Shown: positions 49,377 to 61,799 of the stretch, one piece after another
Position numbering within the stretch: position 1 is the stretch's first letter
How the letters are laid out: each line of letters opens with the position of its first letter
Origin: Ischnura elegans
Taxonomy: Eukaryota > Arthropoda > Insecta > Odonata > Coenagrionidae
Length of the DNA stretch: 64,000 nt
Direction: 5' to 3'
Assembly: GCF_921293095.1 (NCBI RefSeq)
Contig: NW_025791702.1
Span: forward strand, 19,165-83,164
Notes under the pieces: generated by a model
Seen by the model: the letters and a program-made list of their open reading frames with translations, nothing else
Told to the model about the DNA's origin: nothing
Database searches by the model: none
Program-made: the position numbers and the translations under genes

Positions 49377-49701
49377 TTGCTGATTTCTACCGAATATTTT
49401 GATGTCCCTCGTGAACCGAAAACTTTGATAAATTTAGTCATAACTCCATAATTCTAACATAATTTTTTTTTCGTGCACTGCATCGGAAACCATTCCTGCT
49501 ATTGTGTTACTTCAGCATGTTAATTAGGAATGGTCTGCAAGGGAAATGCAGAAAAAGCGAGAATGTTATTGATATTCTCCCCTTCTTCGGTTACTAGTGA
49601 ATGACTCCGTCTCGTAATAATATGCCATACAATAACTAATAACTAGCTGGTCGCCTATTTCGCACTTGGCTGCGAACTGTCCGAGTGTGGTTCCGCCGCC
49701 G

Positions 49702-49716
49702 CCGCTAGATGGTGTG
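49702..49716 (+). promoter_or_regulatory. CTCF-like motif at right edge of array (variant)
   Basis: CCGCTAGATGGTGTG: one change (C to T) in the core compared with all internal copies. Confidence 0.4.
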
Positions 49717-49727
49717 GCGTGCTTCTC

Positions 49728-49967
49728 TCGGCGATTCACAGACTTTCTCTGCGCACATCGGCCGACGGAAAGGCGGCTACTGAAATAAGAAACATTCCTT
49801 CGGGTAACCGCGCGGGTGAGAAAATCCCAGAGCGCCTATTTTCCCCTTCATTAAATCACGGGAATGAAAGAAAATTCTAAAATGTGATGCATCATTCCCA
49901 ATGCAGTCCCCCGTGACTTCGAAATAAATTTTTAGCCGTGGTGGACACGGATTATCGTAAACACCTT
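49728..49967. repeat. Right flank of array, copy of 24.63-24.87 kb
   Basis: TCGGCGATTCACAGAC through GATTATCGTAAACACCTTT follows 24634-24870 closely, then stops matching. It shows that block R plus this sequence was contiguous at the original right boundary. Confidence 0.85.
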
Positions 49968-51080
49968 TTCCATTTACACCGGAGTCGCGTTAAATGCCGG
50001 AATCGTCTAAAATTATGCTCCCTCGTCACGAGCATTCTCTTTCGTTGCAGTTGGAAAGTATTACTTGGTGAATCGGATTATTCAGCGTCCTTGGTGGAAG
50101 ATGTATTTGTATTCCTCATTCTCTAATTCATTAATGAAGACTGTTTGAGAAAAAACCAGTGCGACATAATCCATTTCGTGCAGTCAGTTGTAAACATTTC
50201 CCTCCATACTGTTTAAAGTTTTATTCGTCCACAAATTTTTTGTAACGCACTGTCTCTTCGTGCGAGGTACCGCCACGTGGAAAGAATCCGGGGGTGGGGA
50301 AATTCTTGGGTCAACGAAGACAACTTTCTTGGGAACCCGTGTGTGGGGTAGTTCCCACGCTTGGATCCGGGTGGTGGGGGACGGGTTCCCACACCACGAA
50401 CCTGAACGCATCGAGGGGGGCAGGGGACGCCGGGAAGAAAAAAAAAGAAGTTCCAAGGGGCGAATTTTTCAAAAGACGCAATGGCCTCCTTCGTTTGTTT
50501 CCCGTCGACGTAAAAAGTGAGTAAGTGTTTTCTATTCATGGCATCATTCAATACCTGCCGTATCGAAAGACTTGCACGCGAGGATAATCACTTCAATGAC
50601 AGCAACACATACTTTCATGGCATAGCACCATTAAAAAATGTGGAAAGGTAATAGACTGCCATTAATGGAAGTAGGGTTTTGCAAGGCTTGGAGATAACGT
50701 TAACACTTGAAAAAAAACGCTCAATGGATATCGTTCCTTCGTCAACAGTACACTTTCATTACATTCACGCAATAGTCATGTCGAGGAATTTATCAATCAA
50801 TGATCGGTGTATACGTCCAATGAAGTATTCCATAGCGCAAGTGAAACTTTAGGGTTGGAAATATTTCCGTCGGGAATACGTATCACGAAAACAAATGCCA
50901 GTCGCCCGTCTGCATGGGAACATGAAGGGGACTCTTGTTCCCACGGTCGGATATGGTGGTGGGGGAAGGTACGTCTCCCCGACCAAGAAGCGGCAGCGTG
51001 TGACGTAAGCAACTGTCGATAGGGTAGAACTTTGAATCGAGGTCGGCTCCCTGCCAACGGACAGAGTTTTTGAAGTGGCG
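49968..51080. other. Unique spacer with inverted repeats
   Basis: No gene recognised. TGGGAACCCGT (50330-50340) pairs exactly with ACGGGTTCCCA (50381-50391). A related smaller pair TGGGAAC/GTTCCCA lies at 50915-50943. The stretches starting GTTCCCACG at 50351 and 50937 are diverged direct copies that both contain GGTGGTGGGGGA. Overlapping frames up to 112 codons on both strands (50184-50551) are not supported as genes. Confidence 0.5.
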
Positions 51081-51084
51081 CACT

Positions 51085-52290
51085 ATCGTTCGTCAAGCCG
51101 AGATTCAAGAACAATGTAGTGAACATTTGCATAATTGGAATAGAGAGAATTCTTGCTGCTCAAAATATCAACCAAAACGTACCTCATAATGCAGAGTCTT
51201 ACGTGGTTTTCGAAGATTTCCAAGCGATTTTAAACCAATATTTCAAGTACGGATGTCACTGTTAAAATTTGTATGGCGAAGGAAATGATGTAGCAATCCG
51301 GAATTACTGAAAGAGGCAGTACAATCTGGGAAATGTTTGTGAGTCTGCCTTTGACTTTTGAAAAGTATTTCCTCTACTACGTCCGATAACATTCCTTGGG
51401 CTTCGTTATGCTAACAGTTCGCTTTTAAAATCACACGTTAAGTTATCACAGCTTGCCATAAAACGTTGTCCCTGCCCTAATTATTTACGTTATTCCGCTG
51501 CCAAGAAAAAATGAAATGGTACAAAAGGAATTACATTCCCACGAAAGGAACGTTAAAAATAACCAACGACGCCTGACAGTAGGAATGGGATGTGTAATCG
51601 TCAACATCGTTTATTGTTCTTTCATTGCACTTATTAGACTTAGCATTGACACGTATTATTAATCAAGATCTGCCAATTGGCATCACTTCACACATGCAGA
51701 GTAAAGAACGACGATATAACACGCTAAACAATACAATTTAATTATTCCGTATTCACTAATGTGAAACCAGCAATCCGTTGCTAAGGAAAACATTAGCGAA
51801 AAATATTCTTCCTTCAACTCTTTCGTCAACATTTTAAACAGCGCACAGTGTCTAAGATACAAAGTGCAAGGGAAAACCATCAACTTCTTGGCACAGAGAA
51901 AGGCAAACAATTTTAAATTAAGCCACGATTCACTCAACTTGTAACAATTAAGGATGCCGCGAATAATTTCGGTTTTCTTAGGATACACAATAACACGTTG
52001 GGATCAATCAACCGTCATCATCGTCAAAAAGTGAATTAATCACTACAGAGTTTACTTTTCCACGCAAAAGAGAAACGCAAGGAACAACACAGTCGACGAA
52101 TACGAGCGTGAAAAGTGTTTAAATAAGTAATACTTACTCGGCTCGCTGGTTGTGGATCACAAGTATTCACCTGCACGGCTATCAGCATCGCTTTTGTCAA
52201 CACTATTGATTCTCCTGCATTTCACTCACTTTTCCAATACATCCATCGACACAGACACTTTCACTCTTTTCCTCACGTTTGCTGAGCGTC
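51085..52290. repeat. Undeleted relative of segment X2 (X3)
   Basis: 51085-51560 follows unit positions 21515-21990, 51560-52285 follows 20436-21140, and the sequence then returns to the 21993 register. It therefore contains the ~700 bases missing from X2 in the units. Divergence is roughly 10-15 percent by eye. Confidence 0.8.
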
Positions 52291-54480
52291 ACAAAGAACA
52301 CTACAGAACCGGCGTTATGCCAGTAACCGCTGATAAACATGCAATAATTATAACTGATAATAATTATTCGCGTCGTCTTCTCACGACAGCTACCGCTGCA
52401 AGAGTGATCGAGTAGTAATTCAGATTCCACCGATAGATGGCGCGGGGGGGCCTTTTCGCAGTCGCTCGCCGTGGACGTCCACAGCGGAATTTGAAATATC
52501 GAGCTAAGAGAAGATGGAATGATGCAAACAGTGCTTTAGATGGCAATATGTTACGAGGAGGTATGAAGTGCAGGACATGATGGGTTACGAGTGGCAGCTT
52601 CTACATGAGATACAGAGGAGATTGAAGGTATTGATGGAACGAGCGCTAAGAGAAGATAAGATGATGAAAACAGTGCCATTGATGGCAATATATTACGAGG
52701 AGATTCTATCGTTCTCACGTTACTTCACTTACTTAAACTCACGTTAAACTTCTAGTTTCATTATTTTCAAACAGAACATCATTTTTCTGAGAGGATAATC
52801 TTTAATATCAACACTGAAATGACGGTTTCATTATCCTTTCGATTTCAGTAGTTTTCATGGGGCTGCTGTGGCCTGTAAGTTGACAAATACCAATCAAATA
52901 TTATACACTTCATCCAAATAACGCCTTCCCACATATAAGATAATCTACGCCAAACATAATTTTGCAAAATCACACATGAATTGCGGCGGCAGAGGGGAAG
53001 AGAAAAATGCCTCCCAGGCCTTCCGCCCCTCTTCCCCCCCCCCCTCCGCCCTTCCCCGCCCGGCCGAGGACGACAGCATGCCACGGTCCCAGGAGCCGGG
53101 AATTTCCAAAAATTCTGTAGCCATACCGGCAAAAAGTCGTGCCCCCCCCCATTCACTCTCACCGAGTGATGTCAGCCTCCAACCACATATCGTTTGCAAA
53201 AAATTTCGACGACCTTAATCCAAACAACCGCTCCTCGCATACCGAATTCACATTTGAGGCATTACGGCCGGTATTCTCCTCTCCCAAAATCACTCGGACA
53301 TGTATTTTTCACGCCAACCGCAACCCGCCGGAGGCGACTTTTGCGACTTCAGCGGTCACCTTATGAAGGTTTTTATATCTCCCCTTCTAAATCTCCTGAA
53401 ATAATTTTTTTTCACACCATTTCTCGACGCAATTCCCTTTCCAGCACCTTCCCCGAACGAACGACACCGGTTTCAGATTTTTACCTGCTCGGGAAGTACC
53501 CCAAACGCAGTACTGTACTTCGAACATCGAGTCATCCAAAAAATCGAGTAAGTTCACAACAGCGGCGCACTCGGTTTTTTTACTCGACGGAAGACAAGTG
53601 CGCAAATTTTACTCCTTCCGAATTTCGACCCCGTTTTCACAAAAGCTTTAGTTACATGCCTGCGGAACACGACCCCGTTGGTATTTTTCAAATATCTGCA
53701 AAACTCTGGCCACGGTGAATTTTTTAAACATTACCCCCCCCCACTTTTCTTTGGGACACTTGGAAACGTCACTTTCCATTTTTTTCCCCTCCCACTAGGC
53801 CGATTTTCGTTCAGTTTCTTTTAAATTCGCAATTATCATTACTATACGCTCATGTCCTATGAATATTGACTCTCCAGCACGCATCCTTCCTATTTTTAAA
53901 AATTATTCAATGGTCGTCGGAACCACTATTTTGGGCATTTCAACGCGTCTTTCATTTATAATTCAAGAAGTAAGGCGAAAGTCTCCAATTTTCTTTCGGA
54001 TTCCGAAAGAGCACCACATTACACGTATTCGGAATGAATTTCATGCATCCAGCACGTACTTTTAAGGTCGGAAAAAATTTTCAAATGTCACCGTTAACAC
54101 TCTTTCACGTCCACGACTCAACTACAAAGTTTTACACGGATTTCCCGAATAACATGGTATTTAAAAATCCGAATTGCTGAGTATCTTGTTCTGGAATGTG
54201 TGTTGATGTGAAATAACACGTAAAACATTGCTTGGTGGCCACTTTGTGTTAAATAAACGGCTTTTTCCGTCATCTCGACTGCTCGGCGTGGCATTTCGGA
54301 GTTAAACTCAGGGCAGGAATTTAGTGTACATTTGTAATATTAAAAATCTGAAACCAAGTGATTGTCGTACACACACGTTGTATGGTGTTGACAAAGATAA
54401 GAATTACATTTCTGTCTCGATGTTATAGCTTATGAACGCCTTAGAGTTTGGAGTTACGAGAAGGGAACCAGTACTGCATT
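52291..54480. repeat. Partial unit copy 5 (matches 21.99-24.2 kb)
   Basis: Collinear with the right half of segment X2 through the family-B-like region. 52291-53640 is only a few percent diverged; from 53820 on divergence rises sharply. It contains the small ORF at 52577-52747 and the open frame 53170-53718. Confidence 0.9.
52430..52444 (+). promoter_or_regulatory. CTCF-like motif, partial copy 5
   Basis: CCGATAGATGGCGCG; the preceding bases are CCAC where the units have CCGC, and the G run after it is longer. Confidence 0.5.
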
Positions 54481-54509
54481 ATTATTTTTTTTCCAAAATT
54501 TACCATTTT

Positions 54510-54627
54510 CCACGAATTTCATAGGTCACCGCTAACCCGAATCAAAGAGTTTTTTTTTCAGCACACGATCGATGCTTCAAGCACGCATGTTTTTTTCACA
54601 ATATTTTGAATTTATTTCGCGGCAGCT
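54510..54627. repeat. Junction: family-B fragment plus truncated tRNA-like head
   Basis: TTTCCACGAATTTCATAGGT matches a family-B monomer at 13550-13569. It is followed by CGATGCTTCAAGCACGCATG, the end of the tRNA-like head, leading into block Z. Confidence 0.6.
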
Positions 54628-56507
54628 CACGTTAAACTTGTAATTTCATTATTTTCAAACAGAGCATCATTTTTCTGAGAGGATAATCTTTAATATCAAC
54701 ACTGAAATGACGGTTTCATTATCCTTTCGATTTCAGTAGTTTTCATGGGGCTGCTGTGGCCTGTAAGTTGACAAATACCAATCAAATATTATACACTTCA
54801 TCCAAATAACGCCTTCCCGCATTTAAGATAATCTACGCCAAACATAATTTTGCAAAATCACACATGAATTGCGGCGGCAGAGGGGAAGAGAAAAATGCCT
54901 CCCAGGAATGTCGCCTCACCTCCAGGCCTTCCGCCCCTCTTCCCCCCCCCCCCCCTCCGCCCTTCCCCGCCCGGCCGAGGACGACAGCATGCCACGGTCC
55001 CAGGAGCCAGGAATTTCCAAAAATTCTGTAGCCATACCGGCAAAAAGTCTTCCCCCCCCCATTCACTCTCACCGAGTGATGTCAGCCTCCAACCACATAT
55101 CGTTTACAAAAAATTTCGACGACCTTAATCCAAACAACCGCTCCTCGCATACCGAATTCACATTTGAGGCATTACGGCCGGTATTCTCCTCTCCCAAAAT
55201 CACTCGGACATGTATTTTTCACGCCAACCGCAACCCGCCGGAGGCGACTTTTGCGACTTCAGCGGTCACCTTATGAAGGTTATTATATCTCCCCTTCTAA
55301 ATCTCCTGAAATAATTTTTTTTCACACCATTTCTCGACGCAATTCCCTTTCCAGCACCTTCCCCGAACGAACGACACCGGTTTCAGATTTTTACCTGCTC
55401 GGGAAGTACCCCAAACGCAGTACTGTACTTCGAACATCGAGTCATCCAAAAAATCGAGTAAGTTCACAACAGCGGCGCACTCGGTTTTTTTACTCGACGG
55501 AAGACAAGTGCGCAAATTTTACTCCTTCCGAATTTCGACCCCGTTTTCACAAAAGCTTTAGTTACATGCCTGCGGAACACGACCCCGTTGGTATTTTTCA
55601 AATATCTGCAAAACTCTGGCCACGGTGAATTTTTTAAACATTACCCCCCCCCCACTTTTCTTTGGGACACTTGGAAACGTCACTTTCCATTTTTTTCCCC
55701 TCCCACTAGGCCGATTTTCGTTCAGTTTCTTTTAAATTCGCAATTATCATTACTATACGCTCATGTCCTATGAATATTGACTCTCCAGCACGCATCCTTC
55801 CTATTTTTAAAAATTATTCAATGGTCGTCGGAACCACTATTTTGGGCATTTCAACGCGTCTTTCATTTATAATTCAAGAAGTAAGGCGAAAGTCTCCAAT
55901 TTTCTTTCGGATTCCGAAAGAGCACCACATTACACGTATTCGGAATGAATTTCATGCATCCAGCACGTACTTTTAAGGTCGGAAAAAATTTTCAAATGTC
56001 ACCGTTAACACTCTTTCACGTCCACGACTCAACTACAAAGTTTTACACGGATTTCCCGAATAACATGGTATTTAAAAATCCGAATTGCTGAGTATCTTGT
56101 TCTGGAATGTGTGTTGATGTGAAATAACACGTAAAACATTGCTTGGTGGCCACTTTGTGTTAAATAAACGGCTTTTTCCGTCATCTCGACTGCTCGGCGT
56201 GGCATTTCGGAGTAAACTTAGGACAGGAATTTAGTGTACATTGTGGGATTAAAAATCTGAAACCAAGTGATTGTCGTACACACACGTTGTATGGTGTTGA
56301 CAAAGATAAGAATTACATTTCTGTCTCGACGGTATAGCATATTATCGCCTTAGAGTTTGAAGTTAGGAGAAGGCAACCAGTACTGCATTATAATTTTTTT
56401 TTCCAAAATCGGTACGGTGCGGCGTGGGTTTCTGGACTACGAAACACCTTACATGCTGTAAGTTTTATGGTGAACATCAGAGATGAGAGAATAGGAAAGA
56501 GAGCAAT
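54628..56507. repeat. Partial unit copy 6 (matches 22.44-24.32 kb)
   Basis: Tandem copy of 52739-54480 about 1890 bases downstream, sharing its derived variants (for example ACATGCCTGCGGAACACG). From about 56180 it matches the 7.7-kb units better than copy 5, suggesting exchange. It contains the open frame 55080-55628. C-run lengths differ from all other copies (54942-54956). Confidence 0.9.
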
Positions 56508-58510
56508 CAACTGAAGCCAAATATAATGCATCACATGTAGTTTCTTCGTCACGGTACTAAATCAATTCTATCACGCAATCATCAAATCGAGGAACTCGAC
56601 TACATCAGTACTAAACTCCAGTGTAGACATGCAATTATAACACGTAATCAGTAGAAAAACATCAAAGGCATTTATTTAATACTAGTTGCAGAGAATTTTC
56701 ACCGCCGAAACTTTTTCTTGAGACATAATAATGTCGCTGTTAGCAGACGGTGCCTGCTCTTGGAAGTACTGCTTTCATTAGTTTGTTAACCCCGACGACA
56801 AAGACATATAATGGATAAATTCGTCATTCGGAAAAATAAAAACTAACGTCCAATCTATCGGGATAGCCGAATAATCCACGAATGGGAACGAAAACGTATT
56901 AATCTCGTGATATGAGAACGGATGCTATTTTGACCCCGGTAATCCGACGTTCGGGCCCCGAACGAGAAACAAGACACTGCCGAATTCCACTGCTAAGCTC
57001 CGCCTCTCCCAGTATGAAAAACTTGGGTAGCAGTTTACATAACCATTTCATATATTTTTCTGTGTTTAACGGAATATTGACTCGTAATTATAAATACTCG
57101 CTTTATTTACTTTTAAAAATCATATTAAACCTTGGCTGTAATAATGATACGCATCGAAAAGCTCATTTATGAAATCAGCTGTTTGTAGAGGGTATGAGAA
57201 CATTACGAATAATTCAGACTGGTGGTTATAAAAATCTAGGGTTAAGCAATTTTTAAAAAATTTTATGCATCCACCGAGATTATTACAACGACATCGATAT
57301 ACAGGCGAAGCAGAAATCAGCCAATATATTCTTGTCGTGATCTGTCGTAGTGACTTTCTGATTTACGTTTTCGTCATAACAAAATGCAGTAATCGAGTCG
57401 GTATTCTTAAGTTTTCTCAAGAGTAGAGTGTGAACAAGTGATTTTTTAACATTATGGTATGAATAGACTGACGGAAACATATTATCTAAGCAATGGACTA
57501 GCTGAGGTTGCAAAAACGGATGTTTTGGCGTTACGACCACTTTAAAAAATAGTTTTCACGATTAAAAATAGGTTATCGGATCACTTATTCAACAGTAAAG
57601 TGTGATCAAGTGAATAGTAACGGTCTTGATTGAGTTAACTGCAGGAAATAATTAATTTAAACAAAATTCGAGTACACCACGCCGAAAACTTGCGTGGTTA
57701 TATTACAGTCATTAAACTGACTGAAATAATTGATGGAAAATATAGAATCTAGACGTGCAGTAATGCCAAAAACATTATAGAACCAATCAATGATTGATAT
57801 TGCAAACTTTGTTTGTGAAATGTTTCTTGCTATTCTAATTTACATCAGCCACCATACGACCCACATAGCATGTTAACTCATGTCAAGTTTGAGTTTTCCT
57901 TACCATGTCAAGGTTGACTCTTTGAAGCTGCCAAATCCAGCCCATATCAAGCTACCGAACTTCTTTTTTCCCTTGTGGCGTCTAGGCTGAAATATTTTCT
58001 GGTCAGAAAGCTCACTCACTCACATGTTACACAATTTATTCACCTATGGCAAGCAAAAACACACTGTGTTGTACAGCATAAGCAATGGCCATGTATTTGA
58101 TTCCGAGAATTACCATTGAAAGCAATATTTTTTCCTCAGGCTCTAGGGTAAGATTTTCATAGCCCATGGAATCTCTAATTCAGTGTCAAAAATATACAAT
58201 CAGTGGTGGCTGTTCATTTACCCCAGGTTAATACATAAGAGTGCCAATTTGGTAACCAATACTTAGGAGTCCTATTTCAGGTTTGAATATTTTAATATGG
58301 TAAAAAAGAAACGATACTTTATCCTGAAAATGTTTGAATTTATTCCAAACATTGGAGCCTTAATTAAAGGAGATAATTTGGACCCATGCACCTGAAGACT
58401 CAAGGAACATCAAAGCCAGATTAATCAAAGAAAAATTACATTAAGGTTCTAAATCATTGTCTGCAAAGTGTATTAAAGAAAAGGTTCTCGTTAAATCCTG
58501 CAGGATGTAT
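56508..58510. repeat. Segmental duplication D, copy 1
   Basis: AACTGAAGCCAAATATAATG onward matches 62308-64000 at high identity in the same orientation. It includes repeat Y copy 2 (56598-57205) with the palindrome CGTTCGGGCCCCGAACG at 56948-56964. About 310 bases (57206-57516) are present only in this copy. No gene is recognised; frames of 85-86 codons have no known domain. Confidence 0.92.
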
Positions 58511-58760
58511 ATGAGGAGAATGGATCGTTTAAGTATAAGACCAAATCAGTGTATGCATGTTTCTCAAAGTCTGCCACTAAAATTCCTTGTGATGATGTCT
58601 ACATGCATGGAAAGAGCTGAGATATCAAGTTCTTTATACATTTATGATATAAAATTGTGCTATCACCACTAAAATGTTATAGAAACTAGTGTATATGAAG
58701 CCATCCATTCACCTTGGAGCCAAAAGCAATAACCCTCGGAATGGACACAATTTGATTATA
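58511..58760. other. No gene seen
   Basis: AT-rich link between duplication D and the satellite array. It may still belong to D, whose second copy runs off the window end. Confidence 0.45.
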
Positions 58761-58764
58761 TTTG

Positions 58765-60640
58765 ATTTGGTGCTAGAATGCTTAATTATCAACGGATTTG
58801 GTTCAAACTAAATTTAAAACGTCCAAAATATTGTGAGTATCTAATCGTAGTGAGTGAGTTTAGGCACAGAGGTTTGAGTAGTTTAGGAAATATCTGAGAG
58901 GTATGTGGTTGAGAAATGGAATTTTTCACTTGTAAAATTCAAAATGTATGTTTACAATCAGTAATCATGGAGGGATATTGAGGTGAGGCTACTAAAAGCT
59001 TCATAGTACTATCATAAATAAGTGCATTGAGTTTGAAAACGATAGCATTATTAGATCCTACGATATCATCAGATTTGCGTTTGAACCATATGGTACGACG
59101 AAATTTTGACCCAAAACCTTATTTTGCCATATATAGGATAATTACCGACGGATTTCGGCGAAATATGTCTTAAAACGATCACAATTATGTGTAGTACATG
59201 CGTGCAGAGTTTGGGAGCGATGCGACTCGTGGTTAAAACTGTAGCTCAAGAGTTATCACCGTTCAGATTTTTCGCGTGAAATTTTTCAACTCAGTATAAT
59301 GGACAAATATGTAGCATTAGGTAATTCAAGGCGAATTTTGACAGGAGACGCTTAAAAGGTCTATAGAACTAAAAGAAATAAGAGTGAAGTGTCTCCAAGC
59401 GATTGCATTTATAGTTCCAGAGATAACCGTGGTTTTATATGTATTGGGGTATAGCGTGAAGGGATTTTGACCCAAAACCTTATTTTGCCATATATAGGAT
59501 AATTACCGACGGATTTCGGCGAAATATGTCTTAAAACGATCACAATTATGTGTACTACATGCGTGCAGAGTTTGGGAGCGATGCGACTCATGGTTAAAAC
59601 TGTAGCTCAAGAGTTATCACCGTTCAGATTTTTCGCGTGAAATTTTTCAACTCAGTATAATGGACAAATATGTAGCATTAGGTAATTCAAGGCGAATTTT
59701 GACAGGAGACGCTTAAAAGGTCTATAGAACTAAAAGAAATAAGAGTGAAGTGTCTCCAAGCGATTGCATTTATAGTTCCAGAGATAACCGTGGTTTTATA
59801 TGTATTGGGGTATAGCGTGAAGGGATTTTGACCCAAAACCTTATTTTGCCATATATAGGATAATTACCGACGGATTTCGGCGAAATATGTCTTAAAACGA
59901 TCACAATTATGTGTAGTACATGCGTGCAGAGTTTGGGAGCGATGCGACTCATGGTTAAAACTGTAGCTCAAGAGTTATAACGGTCAGATTTTTCGCGTGA
60001 AATTTTTCAACTCAGTATAATGGACAAATATGTAGCATTAGGTAATTCAAGGCGAATTTTGACAGGAGACGCTTAAAAGGTCTATAGAACTAAAAGAAAT
60101 AAGAGTGAAGTGTCTCCAAGCGATTGAATTTATAGTTCCAGAGATAACCGTGGTTTTATATGTATTGGGGTATAGCGTGAAGGGATTTTGACCCAAAACC
60201 TTATTTTGCCATATATAGGATAATTACCGACGGATTTCGGCGAAATATGTCTTAAAACGATCACAATTATGTGTAGTACATGCGTGCAGAGTTTGGGAGC
60301 GATGCGACTCATGGTTAAAACTGTAGCTCAAGAGTTATCACCGGTCAGATTTTTCGCGTGAAAATTTTCAACTCAGTATCATGGTGGGACGGATTTAAAA
60401 ACATTGATGTGATCGAATCAAATATTTGTGGGGAGTTTTGGTGCCACAAAGTCGATAGCTCGAATAATGTACTGTCATATGTGCACGTCCCAGTTCCTAG
60501 AGTAAGATTAGTGATGGAATGTTAGACATTGTGTGGAAACCAAATTCAAGAGGCATTTCGATCGGACAAGTTTAGAACGTTGGGGTAATTAATTCAAATT
60601 TTTTTGTGCAGTTTAAGTGCTACCAAAATGAACAGTTTCA
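58765..60640. repeat. 361-bp satellite array (dimer of ~180-bp monomers)
   Basis: TTTTGACCCAAAACCTTATT begins at 59104, 59465, 59826 and 60186: periods 361, 361 and 360. Each unit has two related halves, one with ACCGACGGATTTCGGCG...CTTAAAACGATC, the other with GGCGAATTTTGACAGGAGAC...TTAAAAGG. The sequence before it (58765-59000) matches one monomer of the 693-bp repeat (GTCCANAATANTGTGAGTAT, TTTGAGTAGTTTA). The sequence after it (60375-60640) holds two diverged monomers. Minus-strand frames of 60 codons recurring at 361-bp steps are repeat sequence. Confidence 0.92.
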
Positions 60641-60642
60641 AA

Positions 60643-60875
60643 TAATATCAGCAAAGGTTTGTCACATAGAGAAATATTTCCTTGTCAGCATTCACCAAGG
60701 ACTCCAACAGCATGGGACATAACTCCAACAGCATAAGACATGGAGACCACAGGCTTTCTTTCAGGCAAACTTCTCATGCAGCAGACGTGGTTTAAATGAT
60801 CAGGACAGACCCGTTCCTACATGCCAGAGGACGTGAATCTGAAAGAAAGTTAAAATCTGACATATATCGATATCC
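60643..60875. repeat. Segment P, copy 2
   Basis: Partner of 1300-1550. It shares ATATTTCCTTGTCAGCATTCA-like, GGCAAACTTCT and GACGTGAATCTGAAAGAAAG-like blocks; a short internal CTCCAACAGCAT repeat is private to this copy. Confidence 0.65.
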
Positions 60876-61394
60876 CTTCGGCTCACACTTAAATTGAATT
60901 CCTGTCAATAGAGCCTTCCTTCAAGTGAAGATATACCATGAAACATTCTCCAATTGTACCATGCATGAAGTTATAAGTCACTGCAATTCAGTGTGCATAA
61001 TTATTTAGTTTAAAAAAGTTTTAGTTAAAAAAATATTTGTATGTGATAGTGTTCGTAGTTTAAACGAGGATATATTCGAAAATGTGGATTGTACAGCACA
61101 GCAATTCCAGTCATAAGCTTCCTAAAATAACCGACATTCTCCCTGATGTAAGATCCGATGTGATCCTCCAAGACCTGAAATGGAATTACAGAGACTATTA
61201 AAACGATACATGTAACTTTCACAGGTTGTAAAATCTCACACATTAACCAAACACAAGAATGAAGTTGAAATGTCGTTCAGCATTTGTCAGGTGTTTGAAA
61301 GGCTGTTCATGGCAATGTACAAGGTATATCATATTCTCAAATAACACAAGCTAGTTCATGCTATTAGTGAATACACGACTTATATATTACAATC
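60876..61394. other. No gene seen
   Basis: AT-rich sequence without a recognisable gene, RNA or repeat partner in the window. Confidence 0.45.
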
Positions 61395-61518
61395 TCAGGA
61401 TGTCAACATGACATTTCTAGATTCCAACTCAATATCATTTATAATTTCAAAAATATCCCTTTTCAAGTGCCTGATATTTTGCAAAGGCAATATTTCCAAT
61501 AAAATCCTAAGTTTCCTA
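61395..61518. repeat. Isolated 345-family monomer fragment
   Basis: ATTTCAAAAATATCCCTTTTCAAGTG and CTGATATTTTGCAAAGGC match the 345-bp array near 2685-2745, showing that the satellite once extended here. Confidence 0.7.
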
Positions 61519-61795
61519 ACTTTAAATAATATCCTAAGTGACGTTCCAAAGAAAATTAATGTGTTTTCATATTTCATGCGATCACTCGGAAAAACTCCTA
61601 TGTCAAACTTTTCTCCTCGAAATTACATTTCTCGACCGATGTACTCAGGATGACTATTAAATTTATCACATATTCACACCTTCCATTCCCATAAAATATA
61701 CTTGCCGTCAGAATCGAAATTTTTTAATTATTCCACCCGATATCCAGAAGAAATTATCATAGGGCGTTAGCTTGGCCCAAAACTTTTTACAACTC
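61519..61795. repeat. Segment Q, copy 2
   Basis: Near-identical to 1722-1990. The match stops at CCCAAAACTTTTT in both, marking a shared breakpoint; the neighbouring sequences then differ completely. Confidence 0.85.
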
Positions 61796-61799
61796 ACCG

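Larger units (their letters stand above)
42020..49727. repeat. 7.7-kb tandem unit 4
   Basis: Last unit. It is collinear with the others but carries more private changes in its right third, for example GCATGCCACGGCGAATG near 48150, AATGAGTAATATCG near 48333 and TATACAAATCG near 49365. Its right block R runs on into the CGGCGATTCACAGAC sequence rather than into a fifth unit, so this is the array's natural right edge. It contains the small ORF at 45433-45603 and the long open frame ending at 46530. Confidence 0.96.

Noticed and set aside
18867-49727. Assembly error creating four units
   Set aside because: Units differ by scattered substitutions and carry unit-specific variants, and the edges differ from the internal junctions. 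Reads would still be needed to be sure of the copy number.
50184-50551. ORFs of 76-112 codons near the inverted repeats
   Set aside because: Overlapping frames on both strands with no recognisable domain; open because of the GC-rich inverted repeats.
59409-60312. Three 60-codon minus-strand ORFs at 361-bp spacing
   Set aside because: Repeat sequence of the 361-bp satellite without any protein signature.
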